Source of the DNA: Bryum argenteum
Taxonomy: Eukaryota; Streptophyta; Bryopsida; Bryales; Bryaceae
Reading direction: 5' to 3'
NCBI GenBank assembly: GCA_037043015.1
Contig: CM073331.1
Span: 5,229,501-5,293,500, forward strand
Length of the DNA: 64,000 nt
Shown: positions 34,850 through 46,919 of the stretch, piece after piece
How the letters are laid out: each line of letters opens with the position of its first letter
Numbering within the stretch: the first letter of the stretch is position 1
Translations under genes and position numbers: made by a program
Notes under the pieces: generated by a model
Seen by the model: the letters and a program-made list of their open reading frames with translations, nothing else
What the model was told of the DNA's origin: nothing
The model's database searches: none

Positions 34850-36715
34850 GATCAATCGATCGATCTACCTCCAGTTTTTTTTGTACATTACAATTTTCAA
34901 ATGCATCAGTACCACCAGAAAAGAAACAAGTGTATTATAGATAGATAGATGAGTTTAGGTAACGATTCCTGTGTGGAGCAGTTTAGAGTGGCTCTCCTTA
35001 GAACACCATCTGCTCCATTTGTTCATTAAGTCTCTCCCAATCATGAGCTCTACTTCTCGTAGAGACACACAAATTCAAATCAAGCTATCTCCACTTTCAT
35101 TTGCATATCATCTTTTTCTGTTTGCCTTTGTTGGTTCTCAGTTTGTTTTGTCAAGATTTGAAAGCCTTCTTTATCCGGTATTTATCAGTGAATGAGTTTT
35201 TGTTTTCTTGTTTTTTTCGAAAATTTCCTGGTAGTGTACAAAGTTTAGTGATTCTAATGTGCTTGTTATCATGGTGTTCTTAATCGAGAATTTCAAGAGG
35301 CACCTAATGTCGTCTTCATATTCTCCACCTTAGCTTTTGTTGGTTCTTTTGACAAGTTTGACAGTGTTGGTATTTTGTCAAACTTGACAGTGTCAGACTA
35401 TATTTCAATGTTCTGTGTTCATGCTTCCTGCACATTCAGGATTTCCTCTTTTGTCCTTTCAAGATTTCCTCTTTCGTCCTTCAGGATTCTTTCTTCTGTT
35501 CATTTCTTTTTTGAAATCTCGAATGATACTCTGATGGATTGGAACAATTCTAATGAATTCTCCTCTGCAAGGGTCTATCCCCTTTTCTGTTAGTCAATGA
35601 CTTTGCATGAGCAAACTCGATTGATACTTCCTCCAAACTGAAAGTTACTCGGTTACTCACATGATCCTTCGCAGCTGCTTTTGGTTGCAAAACAAATGCA
35701 CTCAAAGAAACGTTTCACACGCAGTTAGTTAGCTACTGTCCAAATAGAGCTACGGTTGGTGAGAATCTCCCCCGAAATAGATGAACATCAAACAGAAAAG
35801 CAAAAAAGAAACTCACCAAGTCACCGTAAAGAGTCAGAATATGGCCCGTAACATCTCGTAGGCAACAGTTAGAAGCGACTGGTAGCTAGATAGAGACGAC
35901 ATTCTTGAGCGGCACACTCTTGATACTGTGTGCCCTAAAACCATCACTGAATTGTTCACCTACCATACTAATGGGAAATCAACGGTTCATGGAATTGATA
36001 AGCATGATCGAGAAGTGAGTCATGGACACGTCGGGAGCAGAATCAGTTTCGAGAGAGGTGGCACGAGATATGCCTTCTTCCAAGTAGGAGAGGTGTCAAC
36101 ATGTGCAAACACCCACCACATTCATTTGCCTTTTCTGCCGCACTGGCCGGCCAAGTGTGTGCCGACACGTTCTTGAAAGCAAGAAAACAAACAAACAAAA
36201 GAGGAAAAAGGAACAGAAAAATGGGGGTCATGAATCTGGCAAGGGCCAGCATTGACATCATGTCCCGTACTGTAGTTCAGGGTGACAAGCTACCTCTTTG
36301 CATTGATGATGTGATTTCGAGCTCTTGGAAGGGTGCTATGGTACGAAGGGATGCTTTACATGGGGAGTCAAGGCCAACAAATCTTCGAGTCGCATTTTGA
36401 GTTCCATCAGGTCACTTGGAGAATATATTGAAGAATTGATAAAGTGGGGGCCATTTCTACCATGTGTAAAGTCCTTGCAGTTGATTTGTAGAAGGAAACA
36501 CATTCCATGCTTTTGATTCGTTCACATTTTAGTATTTTAGTGAAATAATAATTTGATATTGAAATCAGCCTCTAGGTCATGAATTGACCTTCCATTGGAG
36601 CGCAACTTTTGGAGTGGGGGTTGTGTTATAACTTGTCCCCCGTCCATTATGATATAATTTCAGGAAATTCGCCTTGTAAAACCTCTTGGGCCAATCTCAA
36701 CATTATTGCTTCTAA
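34850..36715. other. 3' flank of exostosin gene and intergenic
   Basis: Includes a short GATA run (34938-34951) and repeated phrases around TCAAGATTTCCTCTTT near 35440-35490. Open frames near 35928-36516 have no recognised domain. Confidence 0.4.
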
Positions 36716-37664
36716 GGGCATCCTCAATGGACACGGAATACACTCCCTCTAAACCAAATTCTATCTTTTGACTAATCTAAAATTAAAAATTAAAATTATC
36801 ATCATTAGAAGCGCATGTGAATGAACGTGAGATATTTCTCAAGAAAAAAAATTGTGAAATTGGGACGTAGGTGAAATCCCTCATTGAAAATCCCTCACAT
36901 TTTCAGAATTTAGAGGGAGTGCACCAAATCTTGCTTAAAAATGGGAAGATCCTCACACGCTCCCTCTAAATTTTAGAAATATAGAAGGAATAAGGGGGGG
37001 TCACCTACTTTTTAAGCAAGATTTGGTGCACTCTCTCGAAATTTTGAAAATGTGGTATTTTCAATGAGGGATTTCACCTACGCCCCAATTTCACAAAAAA
37101 AAATTCTTGAGAAATATCTCACGTTTATTTACATGCGCTTCTAATGATGATAATTTTAATCTCTAATTTTAACCCCTAAATGCCCAAGGGGGGGTAAAGC
37201 TCCTAACAATTGATAATAGTGCTGATTTCTTCAAAACTGCGTAGAAACAAATAAAAGATGAAAATGGAAAATCCAACCATAGGATCTTCTTTGGAGCATA
37301 GCAATTAGTATGACCGCCAAGTTGCATGTCATTCGGAGCTATGGATTTCAAGATCCATGCAAAAAAGGGGTGAAGATCACACCACCAAAACTTTCATGAA
37401 AAATCTCTTTCGCTCACTCTCACAAATTGAGGATCAAGGTTTTTACTATTTATCCAAGGAGGGAGTAGAGTAAACCCACCAAGGAGTTGAGCAAAAAAAG
37501 TGGCGGATGAAAAATCGATGGGATGAAAGCGGGGTTGTGCACCAAAGATGGAGCCTCACATCCAGAATGTCAAAAAAAGACACTGTGGGCGCTTAAGGGT
37601 TAAATGAGTCAAAAGATAGAATTTGGTTTAGAGGGAGCTTATTCAATGTCCATTGAGGATGCTC
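36716..37664. mobile_element. Palindromic MITE, PIF/Harbinger-like ends
   Basis: TIR GGGCATCCTCAATGGACA, matched by TGTCCATTGAGGATGCTC at the right, with TAA outside each end (36713-36715, 37665-37667). Inverted arms of about 230 bp and more meet around a centre near 36940-37010. A 3-base TAA duplication suggests PIF/Harbinger. The right arm is split by another MITE. Confidence 0.75.
37169..37603. mobile_element. TTAA MITE (family delta) nested in the palindromic MITE
   Basis: TTAA then CCCCTAAATGCCC at the left, GGGCGCTTAAGGG then TTAA at the right. The opposite arm of the host palindrome reads straight through this point (CTAATCTAAAATTA on the other strand), so the pre-insertion sequence with a single TTAA is visible. 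Confidence 0.82.
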
Positions 37665-37994
37665 TAAGTTAGGGCCATACCACATGGGAGGAAAGGCAGT
37701 GAGATGGAAGATTCGTATTGGTTCTAATTAGCAAGTGGTTGCCACATGAGAGGAAGTAGGGAGAGTGGCAAGAGTGACATGGAGCAACTTTGTAGCTTTA
37801 GGGTTAGCTTTGGATGTTGGTTTGGGATTTACATGGCAATGACATCGCACATGGGAGGCACTTGAAAATTACCAGGCACTAGTGTTTGGAAGTCGATCGG
37901 CAATTGGAGAAAAGTGGAGAAATTTCAGGAGGAAAGTAGAGAATCACTCTAGCAGCGGGAGCAGGCAGGGGCGGCTTGCCGATGGTGTGGCAAG

Positions 37995-38210
37995 GGGCTA
38001 AGCGTTCGTGGCAGCTACCAAGGAGGATGTGGGAGGGATAAAAGAGCCCCCTATTTTTTAATGTATTGGCTCAAATTGTTAAGGAGTGTGCTCCCAGGGT
38101 ATTTTGGGGCCGCAAACCTCATTTTTGAATTCAAAATCATCAAAAATGGCCTTGGGGGGTCTCCACGGATTCTAGGGTGCCTCCTTGGTTGCTGCCACGA
38201 ACCATTGCCC
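37995..38210. mobile_element. 216-bp MITE with 8-bp target duplication
   Basis: GTGGCAAG at 37987-37994 and 38211-38218. The inverted ends share GTTCGTGGCAGC then ACCAAGGAGG, with one indel. The 8-base duplication fits hAT or short-duplication Mutator-like elements. Confidence 0.72.
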
Positions 38211-38218
38211 GTGGCAAG

Positions 38219-40865
38219 GCCCTTATTCGCAGGTAGTGTGCCAAAAAAGTACCCAAAAAAATTCTTTCAAATTGCTGAATGTCGACGTGAGGGCGAGCGT
38301 GATATGCAGCGCCCTAAACGGCAGCAATTACCGGTAATCAGCATCTTACAGTCTTTGAATTGTGATCAAATCTGAATGGCAGTTCAAGATCTGGACATCC
38401 TCTTACCTGGTCGACTTACCAGCACAGGAGATTTAAGTCGACTTTGCAATGACGGTTACGGGAAACATAATGGAGCAGCATGTTTACAGTAATTAAGATA
38501 CTCAATTCCTCAGATTCGACGGCGTCGCCAGTCGTTGATTATGTTCAGGGCAACTGAAATCTGGAACAGGTGACTTCGCCTGTAAGTTCTTCTCGTGGCA
38601 AATGTATCAATGATTAGATTACTGTTTGAAATTTAGGGTTCAGGAGCAGAAATAAGAAGCATGGTTTGGTACTTCCTCAATTGTTTAATGATCTGACAGC
38701 ATAAAACAGAACTAATAAATAAATTAGGTAGAGGGTACATTGAAAAATGGACTTGAAAGCTAGAATTTCCCTCATAGGTAAATTAGGTTATTGAATGTTT
38801 CTTGGTGATACTCAGGTTTCGAGCAGGTTCTCCGAGGTTGTGTGAACATGGATTTTGTAGCAATTCTTAGTTTTCACTACGGTTGCAGACATGAGGAGCA
38901 TGCTTGATTACTTGAAATACCAGTGCTTGCACATTTGTAAGGATATGACGACATGCCCGTCGTTGACCATATTCAAATCTGGACGTACACTCCATGAAAC
39001 TGGAAATGGCCAATTCACCTGCAAAAGAGTTCTGTAGAAATTCTAGAATGCGGTTTGAGGTTTTAAGAGAGTTGCAGAAACGGAACGAAATATGTGCCGA
39101 GTACAGGATGATGAAAGAACAGGACCTTTTAACAACGACAATGCTCTTCCTGCACTCGAATCCCCAGTTACCCATTTTCTTGAAGAAATGTTGAGCTTCA
39201 GACCCTTCGATAGAATTCAGTACTTCATGGAAAGCTTGCAAATAATGGCTCCTCAGTATGCACATAGTTGAAGATGCAATCGCTATGCTTGACGAAAAAT
39301 CTCCATTCCAGTCATCTCAGCATAATCGAACCCATCTCGTCGCTTTGAACTTCATGTTGATCCTTCGGTGTAGATTCAGAAGAGTTCACGAACCGTAATG
39401 GTGTGAATGGTAAGGAAATTGTCTTCCTGGTCTCCTTTCGGTCAATTCATGACGCTGATGCCTTGAGTGTCAAGAATCAATGTCCATCGACTCATACAGC
39501 AAATTTTGCAGTGCCACAAATAGTTACCCGGAAAGATGCTTAGAATTCAGATTCTGCATCACCACACAAATGAGAGCTTCTGCAATTGCTACTCCTGTAA
39601 ACAATGACGCCTCACTGCATGTGAACAAGTTTAGAATTGTCTGTAGGGTTCAGTGTTTTAAGATGACCATGGTAATGCTAACCTCAAATTATATCACATG
39701 GAATTTTTGACCAGCCATCGAGTTAGGCAGCAGTATCACAAATCCAGAGCTGATGTTTCGAATTAAAATAGAGCTTCTGCAATTTCTAAGTCCTGTAGAT
39801 TAATGAAGCCTTACTACCTGAAACCCAGTTTTGAGATCTGTCTCCGAAGTTTCTAGGAGTCAGGGTTTAATATAACCAATTTGATGCATGAGTCAGACTG
39901 GATTCATTACTAACAAAGATCTGCACGAGGCTTGATTCGCCGTATAAAACTTAACGTTGAACTCCATAGCCACTTCAAGACCTCGTGAAGTTCCAAAACA
40001 TAGACATATGATCTTAGACAAGACACAACCCCAATGATTCCCTGGAAAAACATCACCAAAGCGCTATCCCCAAGAATTCATCAAGTTTTCAGATCAAATC
40101 TTCCTCAAGAATAAGGATCGGTGAGCGAGGTGTAGAAGCTGCATCGTCTTGATGCTATATTGCGAAGGTTCGAATGCAGAGTGCTCACTTTGAGAGGGGC
40201 ATGATAGTAGTCCCCCGACGTTAATGTTGTGTCCTGTGAGCAGGAGCACAGAAATCAAAGAAAGATGAAACAAATACCAGAACAAACCTGGAGTTATTCA
40301 AAACAAGAACCCTAATATGGTACTGGATGCTACATTCTCTTGATGCTGTGTACCAAGAGGTTCAAATTTCGATGATGGATAAGGAAATGTTTATTGTTCA
40401 CGCTGAGAATGTCAGTATTCCTGCATGAAGATCAAGAATATAACGAACAGATACCCTAACTTACTCACTTCCCGAAGTTCTTCATGACAGGAACCCTAAG
40501 GTAGCATCGTACTGGAAGCATTCAATATGAAAAGGGTCAACAAGAAACAGGAGTTAAAGTCAGGTGACAAGCGGTAGTCGTGGCGGATGAAGCTCAAACT
40601 GTCAGGAGGGAAGAAAGGGACCAGTAACGCCTGGAATACTATTCTCAGCCGATATGTCAGTGATTCGTTCCATGTGGCGGGTCCCAAAATATCGTGCGAC
40701 CATCATGATAGTAACTTAACCAAAGCGACGTCCACATCCTGAACTGGAGTACAAAGTTGCCGGAACCATCACCGGCCATTCTTGCTATTGATCAGTGGCT
40801 GCCTGCATTGATCTGATCCGGAGGAAGGTATTGATTTGGAGTGCATTGTCCGTGAGCGTTTCGTG
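38219..40865. other. Intergenic upstream of Costars gene
   Basis: No domain-bearing frame. Diverged duplicates recur (GAATCGGTTCT/AGATTCAG; TTCTGCAATT-CTA-TCCTGTA at about 39577 and 39774). 40180-40250 resembles the SINE-related phrase at 31990-32030. The end is the Costars promoter. Confidence 0.4.
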
Positions 40866-42119
40866 ATGACTATGAACGTCGGTGAGGAGATCGAGCGCCT
40901 CAAGACCGAGATCACGCGGCTTGGTACGTCGAATGACGACGGATCTATCACGGTCTGTTCCTCGATCTCTTCCTTCTTCTGCCCTGCTTTGAACTTTGTT
41001 GCAGTAGGAACTAGCATAGTGTTCACCCTCCTCTCTTCCTGTTCTTCCCGTTGCAGTAGGAACTGGTGGTGTATCGATTCTCTTTTCTTCCTCCCTGCTC
41101 TTTGTTGTAGTAGGAACTACCTTAGTTGTTTTTCGCCTTTGGGTATGCTCATTCACTCTTAGGTATAGGTCAAATGCCATTTTAAAAAAAGAGGCATGTT
41201 CTTTGTTGCAGTAGGAAGTAGCACAACAGTGCTCACCTTGAGAGTTTTACACTGGTGGTGTAATGTAATCTTGATGAACTTTCAAGAATAGGTCAAATGT
41301 CATTCTTGAAAAAGAGACATGTTCTTTGAGCTAGAGTAGTGTTCATCCTGATGGAGGTTAGTAGTCCTTCACCATTCAACATTCAAAAATAGGTCAAAAT
41401 GCCTAATCAATAACAGTCAGTCTGAGAGGGATTAGTAGTCCTTTATGTCTTGTGGACACTCACTCACGTCCAATTGCAAAGAAGAAGCCTGCTTCAACTA
41501 GTGTCTGTCTTTAGAGGAGTTCGTCGTCTTCCATCAGAGGGCCTTGAGTTCTTCGTCTTTGTTGCAACTTGCGCTGAACGTTTGTTGCTACAGTCGCTAC
41601 ATTGTGCTCGGGGTCTTCATGATCATCAACTTTTTGAATGAGGGTTAGGTCGTTGGGGGTTTGGATTTTGATGAAATTGGAAAGTGATTACAGGTAAAGT
41701 TCGGGACACTGTTCAACGATGACAGGTGCTCCAACATCTTCGAAGCACTCGTGGGCACATTGCGAGCAGCCAAGAAGAGAAAGATCCTCAATTTCGACTC
41801 CGAAATGCTCTTCCAAGGAGTGCACGACAACGTAGACATCGTCCTCGCAAAACCGAAAGAGGCTACGACCCCTCTTCCTCCTCCGAAAGAAGTAGAGGCT
41901 ACTCCTCTTCCTCCTCCGAAAGAGGCAGAGGCTACTCCTCTTCCTCCTCCGAAAGAGGCAGAGGCTACTCCTCTTCCTCCTCCGAAAGAGGCAGAGGCTA
42001 CTGAAACATCCCCTGTGGATGCTACTCCTTCGGAAGAGGCTACAGCAACCCCCCAAGTGGAGGAGCCAGAGAAACCCACCGACGTAGTAGTTGATACTCC
42101 TTCTCCTGTGGTTACGTAG
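40866..42119 (+). CDS. Costars (ABRACL-like) protein with repeat-extended C-terminus
   Basis: Two exons, 40866-40952 and 41694-42119, giving 170 residues (or 168 from the second ATG at 40872, which matches the usual family start MNV). The Costars domain fills residues 3 to about 90: EEIERLKTEITRLG, VKFGTLFNDDRCSNIFEAL, VGTLRAAKKRKIL, LFQGVHDNVDIVL. The family is a small winged-helix actin-regulatory module related to the ABRA C-terminus. Relatives are normally about 80-110 residues. Here a Pro/Glu-rich tail of about 75 residues is added, including four exact-length 33-base repeats (PLPPPKEAEAT). It ends in a stop after a less repetitive acidic stretch. Confidence 0.92.
40953..41693. repeat. 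Degenerate repeats in the Costars intron
   Basis: CTTTGTTGCAGTAGGAACT-type units recur four to five times, with ATAGGTCAAATG-CAT phrases at about 41165, 41288 and 41390. Confidence 0.6.
41871..42002. repeat. 33-bp tandem repeat, four units, coding
   Basis: Period 33 bases exactly (starts 41871, 41904, 41937, 41970). It encodes PLPPPKE-(V/A)-EAT; units 2-4 look identical. Confidence 0.92.
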
Positions 42120-43983
42120 TCCTCGAAACATCGGTAATGAGCATTTTGTTTTATAATTGTGCGCTCCGTTTTGTGCATATGATACCATTTTCTAGGTTGT
42201 GAGTAGTTCCTTCAAACAATGTAGGAGATTCTCATTCATTCGATTGAAATTTCAAACCACGAGTTCTGTTTTGCTCGACTCCTGTTTGTTTGTTGCGGTG
42301 CAGTTTCTATCTTTGAATCAGGAACGTGTCATGCGTCATGATCCTCACTTTCGACGCCGAAATGTCTGAACAGGAATGTGATTGTATCACGCCAGAGTTT
42401 AAGCTTACTGTGTCCTTTCTTAGGGCACTTTTTAAACTGCAAGTTTTGTTACTGAAGTTTCTGACCTACCTCGTTTTTACTGAAACTCGTTTGCTACTTT
42501 CCATTTTTAGCAGGAATGTGTGATTGAATCACGTCAGAGTCTGGACATTCCCGAGGGATATTTGAAATTGCTGGTTTTTGTATAGAAAGACGTGTGCTTT
42601 CCAATTTCAACAGGAATGTGTGATTCACTGTTACTACATTTGATTGTGCATGTATCAGTCAGTGCGGGAAGGACAGTACAGTTCTGAGGACTGTTCTAAT
42701 CGGCCTCCGCAATCTGCATGTTGATAATTGCAGAAGTTTTTTTTACCTGCCTTGCAATTATTTCTCATTTTTAACAGGGATATGTGATCCAACTACACTA
42801 ACTTCTGAAATAAACCCACTGTAAAAGCTAGGAGAGGAACAATTCGGAGGCTGAAATAAACCCGTCTCGTTTTGCAGGAGTTTCCAGATCCCCTCGCAAT
42901 TCTCAGGTTCTGTTACTGAATATTCGTGTGAATTTCCATTCAGAACAGGATTCAGCTACACTAGACTTTAAACTAAAACCTCAATGTTTAGGATCATTCC
43001 CGAGGCCCGCACCTAGCAACCTGTACGTTGTCTTACTGAAAAGTGGTGTGCATTTCCATTTCAACAGGAATGTGTGATTCACCCCACTGGATCAGGCCTG
43101 CACAGAAATGTCCAAATCCGCCTCGTGTCCAACTAAATTTTGCAAATCTGCATGTTTCGGTTACGCACATTTGCAAGAGTTCGAAATTCTGCACATTATG
43201 AATCTGAAAATTCTGTGTGCTTTTTCATATTCAGTACGAATGTCGGATTCAACTACTCTGATTATTGAACGAAACCTCCAAACGTAAATGCCAGAAAGGG
43301 AAAACACCCAAGAGGATGCAGACTTTTAGTCTTATCCTCAAGTCTTATCCTCAATGTAGGGCAGGTACATTCGCCGGAGGTCTCAAGAGCTCGCCCTTGA
43401 AGCTTGCACGTTTTTTGCCGCTGTTTCCAAATCTGCACATCATGATACCGATATCGGCACTTTTCTCTCGAAGTACCTCGAAGAGCATGTAACATGAGAC
43501 TGGTGCAGATCCTGGCCCTCAATCTGCGAAGCTTGAAAGAGGGGAGACCAATTTCATCGCTGAAAGATCTTCGAGACTGTCGGGCAAATGAGAAGCGAAG
43601 GCTTCCATTGCAAGCAAAGGCTACTTAGATGGCACCCATCGTGACGCTCGTGTATGAATGGTCGTTTCGTAAGCCACCGCTTTTGGTGTGTGTGGAAAGT
43701 GTGCACACCTCGACAAAGTGCTCCCTGCCATGTGATTGTAGCCTATGTGGCCGGTTCTCATACATGCATCGACATACCATTTTTTTATTGGCATTTAGTT
43801 CGGAGGATGATGTTGGCGGTACTCTAGTGGCTGTTTTCTCCGGTGATTGTGTTGTTTTTGCTTTTTCTCACGGTCGTTGAATGAATGCTTTTTGGTCGTC
43901 AGCTTGGAAAGCCACCTGCCTGTTTGCAAGTAGATGTTCATGCCACCGAACAGGATAATAAATTCGTAAGAACTGTTTTTGCT
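42120..43983. other. 3' flank of Costars gene with degenerate repeats
   Basis: A unit like TTTCCATTT-AACAGGAATGTGTGATT recurs about six times between 42370 and 43260. At about 42339-42366 the phrase GATCCTCACTTTCGACGCCGAAATG repeats Costars exon 2 (41785-41809) with two changes (pieces: TTTCGAC, CCGAAATG). No separate gene supported. Confidence 0.5.
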
Positions 43984-44048
43984 TTAACCCCTGGGAGCCA
44001 TTTTATGGTCGATCCCGAATTTTGAGGAGCTCTACCCGGATATAAAAA

Positions 44049-44103
<55 letters not shown>

Positions 44104-44588
44104 ACATTCCAAAAGTTCGGTGAGTTGGGTGCCACATCTAATTTACAGAACTTCATTTGGATTCATAGATTGTTCAAAATAAGTCTTCAAACACGGATTG
44201 ATAAACTAGAGAAAGAGCCTTTGTAAAGGTTGTAGCAGTAGAAGCAAAACAAATAAAAAGCTACAAGAGGGATAGGGCAATGTCATCTCCTTAAGCACCG
44301 TTTCTTAAATTCATAGATTGTTCAAAATAAGTCTTCAAACACAAATAGGGCAAGTTTTTTATTTAGTGTAAGAAAACTCACTATTTTAGGGCAACTAGTA
44401 AGGTTACTAATATTGTGGCCTCTCTCCATTTTATCATATAATATGTGATTTTAGCCAATTATATCAATTTCAAATTACTAGTTTAGGGTTTAAGGTCTTA
44501 AGGAGCGCTTCATCACAAGGGTTACGAAATCCATATTTTGTAATACATCAAAGTTTTTCTTCAAACCCCTCGAGCTTTTACGGGTTAA
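43984..44588. mobile_element. Candidate TTAA element containing a long poly-T
   Basis: TTAACCCCTGGGAGC at the left and GAGCTTTTACGGGTTAA at the right; the ends are only partly complementary. It carries a 52-T run at 44051-44102 and a direct repeat of TTCATAGATTGTTCAAAATA. Confidence 0.45.
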
Positions 44589-44927
44589 GTTGCACGTTCC
44601 TTAGAAGTTACCAATTCAATATTTATGCATGCAGATGTAATAATTTTCAAATGATGACACATTGATTGGTTCTTAAGATGATAATCTGTATACATGTATT
44701 TTCTTTTGTTCTTGTATTGAAGAAGTAGGGTATAAAAGAGCAAAACATGTCTTTCATGCCTCATAGATTTAGGTAGGTTGGGATCATTGGCACTAAGTAA
44801 ATGCTGTTGAAGGAGGTAGAAATTTAGCAAAAAGATTTGAGGTTTCCAATAGAGTGCACAACTAAGAGTTTTTTGACAATATGGACATGAGGTGCAAGTG
44901 GTAATTCTTGTAATGTATACCCATGCA

Positions 44928-45291
44928 GGCACCACAAGCCTTGGCTTGGTGGTTAGAGCTTAGGCCCCCAATGAGGAGGTTGTGGGTTCTATTCCCCATG
45001 CCGGCGTGGTGCTCACCACTATAGTCCACCCAACTATTGTGGGGGGTCTTTGGACCTTGTTGTATAGGTACCTCAAAGCCCTTAGGGGGGATACTATGTC
45101 AAGTATCTTCAAGGCACTAGTAACTAGGCTAGAAACTAGCGTAGTTATAGTGTCCACCCTCGAGAGGGGGAAGTAGTATTGTTTCAATTTCCACTTGTCC
45201 GGTAGCCATCGGGGTATTAGCATTACGAACGGACACTTCATTCACTCCGGCCTCTTAGAAAAGGACCGGAGTTTCTATCTATCTATCTATC
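44928..45291 (+). mobile_element. tRNA-derived SINE, copy 2, with 12-bp target duplication
   Basis: TATACCCATGCA directly flanks it at 44916-44927 and 45292-45303. The 5' end has an A-box-like TGGCTTGGTGG (44942-44952) and a B-box-like GGTTCTATTCC (44985-44995). The body is unrelated to tRNA, and the 3' tail is a TATC microsatellite. The same family is at 32056-32418. Confidence 0.9.
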
Positions 45292-45303
45292 TATACCCAT
45301 GCA

Positions 45304-46228
45304 AACAGTTTAGACTAACTATACTCATATGGGTGTGTAGCTCTATATGCAGCACTTTGTCCAAGGTAGACACCCGTCACTCAATGATTACTATTGGCAC
45401 CGAGCTGTAGTGTCCCTCTTTGTGTGTGTATTATGTTGTACCACTGTCCTAGATTAGCTATTGTATGTGTCACTGAAAGCATACACATGAGTTTTTTGTT
45501 TGAGATAAACTTTGAGCTTTCTTTTTAACCTTTCACTGAGCCGTGGAATATGAACCGATCTATGCATGTCAGAGAATACGTATTTTGAGTCTTTGTTCCT
45601 AAGACTATGTGAATCTTATTTGTGAAAGAACCTTCTCAACTACTCTCTAAAGTAATAGCATGGTTGAAAATAGTGCATAATCTTATAGGTCAGTTCACTA
45701 ATTTCCATATAACTAAGAGTGAAAAACTACATGGGTTTGCTACTTAGAGGGTGAGAATTTTGAAAATAAAGAAGCCTCGCCACCCAAAAAGCTAGCTAGG
45801 CTCACTTGTTGGCACACAATAAACAACTCAACTACTTAACTCGAAGTATCACGTCTTACATGGAAATTGTGAATTTTTCTATGTAGGATTTCCAATTGGC
45901 TCAAGAAGGTTGGTAGAATTTGGCTATCTGCTTTGTGGGCACAAGAATTTAGTTCCCACAAGAAGAAGAGTGAGAGCCAATTCACACTACAATAGAGAAA
46001 AACTTATTTGGTTGAATTTTTAAACAATGGTTGTTTAGACTTTGACCAAGTACACACCAATTGGTGGATGAGAAAATGGCATGCTATAAAAAAAGAGTTT
46101 TCTGAAGATGAAGTTTCTTATAAGCCCACCACAAGAAACTCCACCTACAAATTTCTCGAACATCTTACATACCTCTACAACATATTATTCCAAGAATTGA
46201 AAACCCTCATGTAGCTGAATAAGGCTTA
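45304..46228. other. Intergenic, no gene
   Basis: AT-rich sequence without recognised domain or repeat. Confidence 0.4.
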
Positions 46229-46291
46229 GTTTACACTATGGTGGAGAAGGCCATTGATCACTCAAGAATTTCGCTTTCAACCAATCACAAC

Positions 46292-46661
46292 TTAACCCTT
46301 AAACGCCCAAGGAAGCCCAAGGGGCTCGATTCCAACAGAATCTCCTTTGTAGCTCTCACTGTACTTAACTTTTTACTTTTATTTTGATGTCAAACTAATC
46401 ACCTTCTTCTGATGCATTCAAAAAGTGAAATTTTACAATCTAAATCACAATTTGTATGAGTGATTTTGTGCTTTGAAAGGATTGTGGTAGGTAGGTTGGG
46501 GTTGTACATAACCTTGTAGGAGGTTGCAAGCTCATCATTGATTGGTTCATTCATGGTGCCCAAGTTCAAAAAGTGTACTATTCATGATGCCCAAATTCAA
46601 AAGATGTCGCGATTCAAATTTAGGCTGCCCCTTTCAAACCCCATGGGCATTTAAAGCTTAA
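46292..46661. mobile_element. TTAA MITE family alpha, copy 3
   Basis: TTAACCCTTAAACGCCC to GGGCATTTAAAGCTTAA; the interior matches 22440-22801. No Tc1/mariner insertion is present. Confidence 0.85.
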
Positions 46662-46919
46662 TCCCTAAAGATCCAAGAAACTCGAATCGGCTTTTTGGCA
46701 TTTCTGAAGGGAAAGAATTCAGCCAACTTTGACCATTATAATCTCAAAATCGGAGAAAACTTAACGGTTCAAATTTGACATCTGAGTGAAAGGTCAAGTT
46801 AACTTTAGGATCCTACGGTCGGATCTTCTAATTAATCCTTAGATTGAGTTTCTTTGGGTCTGAAGAACAATAAGGTCCTTTTTGGTAATTTAGACAATCT
46901 TGTATCAAGGACCTTTAGG
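46658..46919. mobile_element. TTAA-type MITE adjoining alpha copy 3
   Basis: Begins at the same TTAA that ends the previous element: TTAATCCCTAAAGATCCAAG, ending GGACCTTTAGGGA then TTAG. The interior is shared with 30685-30979. Confidence 0.65.

Noticed and set aside
41645-42188. Minus-strand frames of 166-177 codons with repeats
   Set aside because: They are antisense to Costars exon 2 and its 33-bp repeat.
43938-44156. Frame with a long poly-lysine run (also near 28714, 54447, 60616)
   Set aside because: Produced by reading poly-T tracts on the other strand.
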